Source: Ruminococcaceae bacterium UBA1213
GTDB taxonomy: Bacteria; Bacillota; Clostridia; Oscillospirales; Acutalibacteraceae
DNA: 6,334 nucleotides
Assembly: GCA_002309275.1 (NCBI GenBank)
Contig: DBXL01000199.1
Location: 4,552-10,885 of the forward strand
Direction: 5' to 3'
Positions 1 through 4,230 of this stretch are shown one piece after another. A model generated the notes under the pieces. It ran no database searches. It was not told the DNA's origin and saw only the letters and a list, made by a program, of their open reading frames with translations. The stretch's first letter is position 1. Every line of letters begins with the position of its first letter. The translations under genes were made by a program, and so were the position numbers.

Positions 1-69
1 GAAACAGCTGAAACAGCTGAAACAGCTGAAACAGCTGAAACAGCTGAAACAGCTGAAACAGCTGAAACA
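1..69 (+). repeat. Tandem repeat of a 9-bp unit (GAAACAGCT), about 7.7 copies, open to the left edge
   Basis: Seven identical copies of GAAACAGCT run from base 1 to 63, followed by a partial copy (GAAACA) at 64-69. The copies show no base differences at all, including synonymous positions, which suggests recent expansion by slippage or recombination. The array starts at the window edge, so the true copy number is unknown. The unit is three codons (Glu-Thr-Ala) and each junction forms the palindrome CAGCTG. Confidence 0.95.
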
Positions 70-120
70 GATAATAATTCCCCTGTTTCCAGTGAAACAA
101 GCAATGATGAAAATAACTGA
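1..120 (+). CDS. 3' end of a gene encoding a protein with a C-terminal (Glu-Thr-Ala)n repeat (partial)
   Basis: Frame 1 is open from the window edge to a TGA at 118-120, giving 39 residues of C-terminus. It reads as seven perfect Glu-Thr-Ala triplets and one Glu-Thr, then an acidic, Asn/Ser-rich tail (DNNSPVSSETSNDENN). Nothing of the upstream domain is visible, so no function can be assigned. Such acidic, Thr-rich low-complexity tails are usually disordered and are common on secreted, lipoprotein or cell-surface proteins of Firmicutes; that placement is inference only. The real coding end is supported by the strong intrinsic terminator starting 7 bases after the stop. The 9-bp repeat unit is in frame, so gain or loss of units would change tail length without breaking the gene. 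Confidence 0.8.
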   Translation, partial: ETAETAETAETAETAETAETAETDNNSPVSSETSNDENN

Positions 121-126
121 TAGACC

Positions 127-161
127 GGCAAGCCCTCAAAGGCTTGCCAGTTTTTTTTTTT
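127..161 (+). terminator. Intrinsic terminator of the Glu-Thr-Ala repeat gene
   Basis: GGCAAGCC (127-134) and GGCTTGCC (141-148) form a perfect 8-bp stem around a 6-base loop, followed two bases later by eleven T residues (151-161). It sits 7 bases after the TGA at 118-120. The GC-rich stem and long T tract are the classic Rho-independent form. It separates the upstream gene from the promoter of the next unit. Confidence 0.93.
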
Positions 162-170
162 GATGTTTTG

Positions 171-199
171 TTGAAAAAAGTTTTTTTATGGAGTATAAT
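171..199 (+). promoter_or_regulatory. Sigma-A type promoter for the two-gene membrane-protein unit
   Basis: A -35 box TTGAAA (171-176; consensus TTGACA with one mismatch) is separated by exactly 17 bp from a perfect -10 box TATAAT (194-199). The A/T tracts in the spacer and just upstream are typical of Firmicute promoters. Transcription should start near 205-207, giving a 5' leader of about 20 bases with an AGTGAGG ribosome site at 214-220 ahead of the ATG at 228. No operator-like palindrome overlaps the boxes, so I see no sign of specific regulation; the near-consensus boxes suggest steady expression. Confidence 0.88.
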
Positions 200-227
200 G
201 GAAGGATAGAGAAAGTGAGGTTAGATA

Positions 228-1169
228 ATGGCAAGTTATCAGAAACAGCTTGAAAGTATCGGTTTCAGATATGATACTTTGACAGCTAACGGTTATAATA
301 AAATCAATGGATTTTGTTTCACTGTAAACATCAATCCCGGCACAAAAGATTATATTATCTCATCAGCGTGCAGACCTGCTGACGAAAGCAATACTGAGGC
401 ACTTTATCAGACTTTGCAGCAGTTTGCGGCAGAAAGAAAAAAATCAGTAAAAACTGCCGCTTTCAGTGGAAAAATGATAACTATTATCTGTCATACAGAG
501 GAAATCATGCCTGATATAACAAAAGGCGTGCGTGATTCCATTGACTTTATCAATTACTGTATCAACCAATTTCAATGCATACCATGTTGTGAAACGTGCG
601 GAAATCAGGCAGATATAAATATATACCTCATTGAAAATAATATAAGCATGATGTGTCAGGACTGCTTTGCAAATATTCAGAATAGCATCGTTGACAATAT
701 ATATAAAGAAAATCGTGTAAAGACAAATTACCCTCTTGGAATAGCAGGCTCAATTTTAGGCGGTCTCGGCGGTGCGGTCATATGGATAATTTTTTCAATG
801 ATGGGCAGAATAGGCTATATTGCAGGGATTGTTGCAGGCATGGGAGGATATTTCGGCTTCAAAAAATTCGGAAAGAAAATGACTTTAAAAGGACTTATTA
901 TCTCTCTTGCCGTATCGCTTGCATTTTTACTCTGCGGAATGTATGTTGCAATCGGCATTGATATTTTCAACGCTTTCAGGGAATGGGACATTTCTTTTCT
1001 TGATGCATTGCAGCTGGTACCCGTTTATCTGGGCGATCCCGATTCTTTGGGAGAAATTATCTATAATCATATCTTTGGTTTTCTGATGTTCATACTTGGG
1101 GCAGTATGCTGTATCGCACAGTTCTTAAATGAAAAAAAGGTAAAAAATCGTGTAATCAAGCTGATGTAA
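228..1169 (+). CDS. Zinc-ribbon-like, four-helix membrane protein of unknown function (paralog 1)
   Basis: I do not recognise this 313-residue protein. Residues 1-110 form a soluble mixed alpha/beta-looking domain. A Cys cluster follows with CxxC pairs at C121/C124 and C143/C146, 18 residues apart, which is the layout of a structural zinc ribbon (C111, C117 and C120 lie nearby). Four hydrophobic stretches follow, near 168-191, 194-211, 220-245 and 281-300. The first has a glycine zipper (G171, G174, G178, G182). Basic residues lie after helix 2 (FKKFGKKMTLK) and after helix 4 (NEKKVKNRVIK), while the long loop between helices 3 and 4 is acidic. By the positive-inside rule both termini, including the Cys motif, should be cytoplasmic. 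The ATG at 228 has AGTGAGG 7 bases upstream and follows the promoter at 171-199. The next gene starts 12 bases after the stop and matches this protein in length and layout. Confidence 0.85.
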   Translation: MASYQKQLESIGFRYDTLTANGYNKINGFCFTVNINPGTKDYIISSACRPADESNTEALYQTLQQFAAERKKSVKTAAFSGKMITIICHTEEIMPDITKGVRDSIDFINYCINQFQCIPCCETCGNQADINIYLIENNISMMCQDCFANIQNSIVDNIYKENRVKTNYPLGIAGSILGGLGGAVIWIIFSMMGRIGYIAGIVAGMGGYFGFKKFGKKMTLKGLIISLAVSLAFLLCGMYVAIGIDIFNAFREWDISFLDALQLVPVYLGDPDSLGEIIYNHIFGFLMFILGAVCCIAQFLNEKKVKNRVIKLM

Positions 1170-1174
1170 GGCGG
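1168..1174 (+). promoter_or_regulatory. Ribosome binding site supporting the GTG start at 1182
   Basis: AAGGCGG at 1168-1174 lies 7 bases before the GTG at 1182-1184 and overlaps the TAA stop (1167-1169) of the preceding gene. The next in-frame ATG is codon 10 and would remove the start of the N-terminal domain that matches the upstream paralog, so GTG is the better start. The overlap with the stop codon suggests translational coupling of the two genes. Confidence 0.75.
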
Positions 1175-1181
1175 TGTTGAA

Positions 1182-2123
1182 GTGACAGAAAGTGAATTTC
1201 AGGAGTTTATGATAACCGTAGGCTATCGCTACAATGAGAAAACAAAGTCTGCTTTCAACAGCTTTGAGGGATTCAGAACAGTCATAGAGTTCGGACAAAC
1301 GGACAATAAATATTTTCTCAAAGTAAAAGCAGGCACAGATGAAACGGCAGTTATCAGGCAAAAACTGAAAGACTATGCCAATGCACATAAAAACCATGTT
1401 ACAAAAGCAAAATATACTGACAGGTATATCAAAATTACTGTCCGTATGACAATAGATTCTGACATAGACAAAGAGGAATTAAGACAGCTTGTGCACTTTA
1501 TGACAGAGATGTTTAAAAGCGGAATCATCAAGCCATTGTGTGCCATATGCTCCCGTGAGAGAAAAACAGGTCTGTATGTTGTCGGCACAAAACTCACTCC
1601 CATGTGTGACAAGTGCCTTGCACGAAAACTCCGCCAGTATGAAATAAGAAAAAATAAATTCATCACTAAAAAACAAAATATGACACTTGGTCTTATTGGT
1701 GCAGTATTCGGGGCAGCCCTCGGAGCATCTGTGTATATACTTCTTTATCAGCTTATGCCTACTTTCTGCATGGGCGGTGTAATGGTAATCATACCGTCTT
1801 TCATAGGCTTTGTTGTAACAGGCAGACGTGCAACCGTCAAAAGTGCCGTTATATGTGCCGTGCTTTCATGGCTGATATACATTCTTGCAGAATACACTGC
1901 TATTATTGCCAACATGGCTATCCTGATAGAACAGGCAGGCGGCGGCATAGCTGTTTCAGAAGCTGTTGATGTTATCAATGCAAGCCTTGCGGATACTACG
2001 TATCTCATGCCGATTGTCAATAATATCATTTTTTCATCTCTTTTTATGGCACTTATCGGCATGATATACTTTCTCAAAAGGAACTTCACCAGACCTTTCA
2101 AAATTTCACAAAACATTCTTTAG
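1182..2123 (+). CDS. Zinc-ribbon-like, four-helix membrane protein of unknown function (paralog 2)
   Basis: This second 313-residue protein is colinear with its upstream neighbour. Both open with an F/Y-Q-x-x-x-x-x-x-G-[FY]-R-Y stretch. Its CxxC pairs are C120/C123 and C142/C145, again 18 residues apart and offset by one residue from the neighbour. Its first membrane helix (about 168-190) repeats the same glycine zipper (G170, G173, G177, G181). Further hydrophobic helices lie near 194-213, 219-247 and 279-297. A strongly basic stretch between the Cys motif and helix 1 (RKLRQYEIRKNKFITKKQN), GRR after helix 2 and KRNFTRPFK at the end predict both termini in the cytoplasm. Overall residue identity looks low, so the duplication is old or the pair was kept as two distinct subunits. 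Translation starts at GTG. No function is claimed; a membrane-anchored binding or sensing pair is only a guess. Confidence 0.85.
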   Translation: MTESEFQEFMITVGYRYNEKTKSAFNSFEGFRTVIEFGQTDNKYFLKVKAGTDETAVIRQKLKDYANAHKNHVTKAKYTDRYIKITVRMTIDSDIDKEELRQLVHFMTEMFKSGIIKPLCAICSRERKTGLYVVGTKLTPMCDKCLARKLRQYEIRKNKFITKKQNMTLGLIGAVFGAALGASVYILLYQLMPTFCMGGVMVIIPSFIGFVVTGRRATVKSAVICAVLSWLIYILAEYTAIIANMAILIEQAGGGIAVSEAVDVINASLADTTYLMPIVNNIIFSSLFMALIGMIYFLKRNFTRPFKISQNIL

Positions 2124-2124
2124 G

Positions 2125-2271
2125 GAGAGTGAAATTGTTGCAGACTCCGACTTTTTCGGCACTTCTCTCATTCACAGTAAAATCAATAAGCGGTATTTGC
2201 AATTCTGTATGCAAATACCGCTTTTAATTGTATGAAGTCAAAAAGCCCGAGTTTCAGACATCTCCACTCTC
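2125..2271. repeat. Imperfect long inverted repeat enclosing the central hairpin
   Basis: Bases 2125-2156 align without gaps to the reverse complement of 2240-2271, with 23 of 32 positions identical by my count. The match includes GAGAGTG at the outer end, ACTC in the middle and CTTTTT at the inner end. The arms flank the perfect 14-bp hairpin at 2188-2223, so the intergenic region is a nested palindrome of about 147 bp. It could be the remains of a small non-autonomous element or simply a composite termination structure. No target-site duplication was identified. Confidence 0.45.
2188..2225 (+). terminator. 14-bp hairpin between convergent genes, probable terminator
   Basis: AAGCGGTATTTGCA (2188-2201) and TGCAAATACCGCTT (2210-2223) are exact reverse complements around an 8-base loop. 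The + strand copy ends in TTTT (2222-2225), giving a short U tract. On the - strand the following bases are only moderately T-rich. It lies 64 bases after the stop of the second membrane-protein gene and about 65 bases beyond the stop of tsaD on the opposite strand. It is the only strong hairpin between the converging genes and probably serves both directions, with better termination on the + strand. Confidence 0.75.
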
Positions 2272-2291
2272 AACTCTCCACACTCCACTCT
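2261..2291. repeat. Pyrimidine-rich degenerate simple repeat abutting the end of tsaD
   Basis: The + strand from 2261 to 2291 is almost only C, T and A, built from variants of CTCCACT, CTCAACT and CTCCACA. On the - strand it reads as GGAGAGTTGAGAGTGGAG-like text directly after the tsaD stop codon (2290-2292). It has no coding sense and no hairpin of its own. Its left end overlaps the right arm of the imperfect inverted repeat. Confidence 0.6.
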
Positions 2292-3294
2292 ATTCTATTG
2301 ACATGGTGGCACGGGCATTTAATGATGTTCCTGCAATATTGCCCGATATATACTCATAGTATGCCTGAGAGCCTACCATTGCACCATTATCTCCGCACAA
2401 TTCAAGCGGAGGATAATAATATTCCCAGCCACGCTTTTGGCATTCCTCTGCAGCTCTCTCTCTCAAAAGAGAATTGGCAGACACTCCCCCTGCAAGAACT
2501 AATTTTTTATATCCGAAATCTTCTGCGGCTCTCGTGAAGTTATCCATAAGACTATCTACAACAGCCTTTCTGAATGATGCGGAAAGGTCATTTACAGGAA
2601 GAGTCACTCCCTTTTGTCCTGCATTGTGTATCTGATTGATAACAGCCGTTTTTAATCCCGAAAAGCTGAAATCATACGGACAGCCATCAACTTTTGGTCT
2701 TGGCAGCTTGAATGCACTGTCATCACCGGTTTGAGCTGCTTTATCAAGATGGATTCCTCCGGGATATGGCATTCCCATTGTACGAGCCGCTTTGTCAAAT
2801 GCCTCGCCTGCTGCGTCATCACGGGTTTTTCCTATGACCTTCATTTTTGTATAGTCTGTCACCTCTACGATATGACTGTGACCGCCTGAAACAACCAAAC
2901 ATAAAAAAGGCGGTTTTAACTCCTGATGTGCAAGGTAATTGGCAGCTATGTGAGAACGCAAATGGTGCACAGGCACTAACGGCAATCCTGTTGACATGGA
3001 TAGGCCCTTTGCAAAATTCACTCCGACAAGCAATGCACCTATCAATCCGGGTGCATACGTCACGGCTATGGCATCTATGCCTTTAAAATCAAGTTCTGCA
3101 CGTTCCAGCGTTTCGCTGACAACACCGTTTATGGCTTCACAATGCCGTCTTGATGCTATCTCAGGCACTACTCCCCCATATAATTTATGTTCCTCCACCT
3201 GCGTTGCAACAACGGATGATATTATTTTTCTGCCGTCCTCTATGACAGCAGCCGCTGTTTCGTCACAGGAACTCTCTATTGCAAGTATTTTCAT
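2290..3294 (-). CDS. tsaD: tRNA N6-adenosine threonylcarbamoyltransferase TsaD (Kae1/Qri7/YgjD family)
   Basis: TsaD transfers the threonylcarbamoyl group from TC-AMP to A37 of tRNAs that read ANN codons, making t6A, in the cytoplasm with TsaB and TsaE. The 334 residues are the full family length. Visible motifs are the N-terminal ASKHA signature IESSCDET (6-13), the metal ligands H111 and H115, SGGHSH (136-141), DDAAGEAFDK (159-168), DFSFSGLKT (208-216), AGGVSAN (268-274) and GDNGAM with metal ligand D302 (301-306). Residues 110-115 read HHLRSH where most bacterial members have HHxEGH; both metal-binding His are kept. The ATG at 3294 is preceded by AAAAGGG (3304-3310), which lies within the last codons of rimI, and rimI ends 4 bases upstream. 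It is the last gene of the - strand operon. Confidence 0.97.
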   Translation of the reverse strand: MKILAIESSCDETAAAVIEDGRKIISSVVATQVEEHKLYGGVVPEIASRRHCEAINGVVSETLERAELDFKGIDAIAVTYAPGLIGALLVGVNFAKGLSMSTGLPLVPVHHLRSHIAANYLAHQELKPPFLCLVVSGGHSHIVEVTDYTKMKVIGKTRDDAAGEAFDKAARTMGMPYPGGIHLDKAAQTGDDSAFKLPRPKVDGCPYDFSFSGLKTAVINQIHNAGQKGVTLPVNDLSASFRKAVVDSLMDNFTRAAEDFGYKKLVLAGGVSANSLLRERAAEECQKRGWEYYYPPLELCGDNGAMVGSQAYYEYISGNIAGTSLNARATMSIE

Positions 3295-3298
3295 TTCA

Positions 3299-3757
3299 TC
3301 ATTCCCTTTTAAAAAACTTCGTCATTATCAATGCATCTTCCGTTGGATTTTTATAGTAATTCTTTCTCAGACCATTCTGCTCAAATCCAAAGGACCGATA
3401 CAATGAAAGTGCCGCTTCATTTGACGGTCTGACTTCCAGTGATATAAAATCCGTTTCCATAGCGTCAGCCGTAAGCATTGCCATTTTTATTAATGCTCTT
3501 GCCACTCCCTGCCGTCTGTACTGCGGAAACACCGCCACATTTGTTACATAGCAGTTCTCACATACGATATACATTCCTATATATCCCGCAACATCTTCAT
3601 CAACTTCCGCCACAAAAAAATGTGCAGTAGGATTTGTCAGCTCATCTTCAAGACTTTTATATGACCATGCCTGTGAGGAAAAGCATATTTTTTCAAGCTC
3701 TGCCAGCTTTTCAAGGTGTCCAGACTGCATTTGCGTTAAAATAAGGTTGATCATCAT
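3299..3757 (-). CDS. rimI: Ribosomal protein S18 alanine N-acetyltransferase RimI (GNAT family)
   Basis: RimI uses acetyl-CoA to acetylate the N-terminal alanine of ribosomal protein S18. The 152 residues cover one complete GNAT domain. Residues 73-90 carry the acetyl-CoA pyrophosphate-binding motif, with RRQGVA (81-86) matching [RQ]xxGx[GA]. LEVRPSNEAALSLYRSFGF (107-125) is the RimI signature, with E108 and Y120 matching the catalytic Glu and Tyr of the enterobacterial enzyme at the same 12-residue spacing. Two ATGs are in tandem (3757 and 3754). AAGGTGG at 3761-3767 is only 3 bases from the first and 6 from the second, so 3754 may be the real start. Either way the start lies inside the 3' end of the phosphatase gene, suggesting coupling. 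Pairing with tsaD is the usual bacterial arrangement. A relaxed-specificity GNAT cannot be excluded. Confidence 0.93.
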   Translation of the reverse strand: MMINLILTQMQSGHLEKLAELEKICFSSQAWSYKSLEDELTNPTAHFFVAEVDEDVAGYIGMYIVCENCYVTNVAVFPQYRRQGVARALIKMAMLTADAMETDFISLEVRPSNEAALSLYRSFGFEQNGLRKNYYKNPTEDALIMTKFFKRE

Positions 3758-4211
3758 TTCCCACCTTCAAGCTTTTATTTGTCATCATTCCCTTTAATAT
3801 CCTGCAAAAATCATCTATACCCTTTTCTATTTTATCACGGCATTCCCTGTAGGTTTCTATATCCGAGCCGTACGGATCGGGTATGCCTCCGCCAAGTATA
3901 TATATTTTATTCATCGGAACGCCAAGCATTCCCATCAGAGTTTGTGCGTGCATTTCCGTCATCACTACAAATACATCTGTAATGGCTATGTCCCTTTCAC
4001 GCATAACTCTTGGTCTGTGACTGCTTATGTCTATGCCTATCTCACGGCATACTTCTACTGAATTGGGTGATACAACACCTTCACCGAATCCCAGTGCGGC
4101 ACTGCTGCAAATACTGCTGATGCCGTACTCGACAGACTTCTCCGCATATATTGCCTTTGCCATGGGACTCCGGCAGGTGTTACCTGTACAGACAAACAAA
4201 ACGTGCAGCAT
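3711..4211 (-). CDS. ywlE: Low-molecular-weight phosphatase, YwlE-type protein arginine phosphatase
   Basis: This 166-residue cytoplasmic enzyme has the LMW-PTP P-loop CTGNTCRSPMA (C8 nucleophile, C13, R14, S15) and the general-acid loop PDPYG (D112). Thr12 in the P-loop matches the Thr that in Bacillus subtilis YwlE favours phosphoarginine, where classical LMW-PTPs have a larger aliphatic residue; this points to removing phosphate from arginine-phosphorylated proteins, the reverse of the McsB kinase. Tyrosine phosphatase activity remains possible. The family is usually near 150 residues. Here about 16 extra residues at the C-terminus read over the rimI ribosome site and first codons in another frame, giving a 47-bp overlap. 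The ATG at 4211 has AAAGGAG (4221-4227) 9 bases upstream, and polA ends 19 bases before it. No mcsA or mcsB gene is in the window. Confidence 0.92.
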   Translation of the reverse strand: MLHVLFVCTGNTCRSPMAKAIYAEKSVEYGISSICSSAALGFGEGVVSPNSVEVCREIGIDISSHRPRVMRERDIAITDVFVVMTEMHAQTLMGMLGVPMNKIYILGGGIPDPYGSDIETYRECRDKIEKGIDDFCRILKGMMTNKSLKVGNDDQPYFNANAVWTP

Positions 4212-4220
4212 TTACTGACA

Positions 4221-4227
4221 CTCCTTT
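4221..4227 (-). promoter_or_regulatory. Ribosome binding site for the phosphatase gene
   Basis: On the - strand AAAGGAG (4227 down to 4221) lies 9 bases before the ATG at 4211 and 3 bases after the polA stop at 4231-4233. The 19-base gap has no room for a promoter or terminator, so the phosphatase gene is read from the polA transcript or from a promoter inside polA. Confidence 0.75.
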
Positions 4228-4230
4228 TAC

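Noticed and set aside
120..227. Possible riboswitch or attenuator ahead of the membrane-protein pair
   Set aside because: The only hairpin is the terminator of the upstream gene, which lies before the promoter; the leader after the predicted transcription start is about 20 bases and cannot hold a structured element.
242..250. An extra copy of GAAACAGCT inside the first membrane-protein gene, identical to the tandem repeat unit at 1-63
   Set aside because: A single 9-base match in a different codon setting; it fits chance in AT-rich coding sequence and is not part of the array.
1373..2116. Several - strand open frames across the second membrane-protein gene
   Set aside because: They are antisense to a gene with a good ribosome site and a conserved domain plan, and their products have no coherent domain.
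2147..2159. Small hairpin CCGA-CTTTT-TCGG as a separate terminator for the second membrane-protein gene
   Set aside because: The stem is only 4 bp and no T tract follows it; the 14-bp hairpin downstream is far stronger.
2135..2227. A 30-codon frame starting with TTG at 2135 behind AGGGAG, ending at a TAA inside the hairpin tail
   Set aside because: The ribosome-site spacing is plausible, but the frame runs through both the outer repeat arm and the terminator hairpin, uses a rare start, and the peptide resembles nothing I know. It is most likely chance reading of structured intergenic DNA.
2232..2537. Open frame of 101 codons on the + strand
   Set aside because: It lies mostly antisense to tsaD, has no ribosome site, and reads low-complexity Ser/Leu/His text typical of an antisense shadow.
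2996..3406. Open frame of 136 codons on the + strand
   Set aside because: It is fully antisense to tsaD and the end of rimI, both of which are certain genes; there is no promoter or ribosome site of its own.
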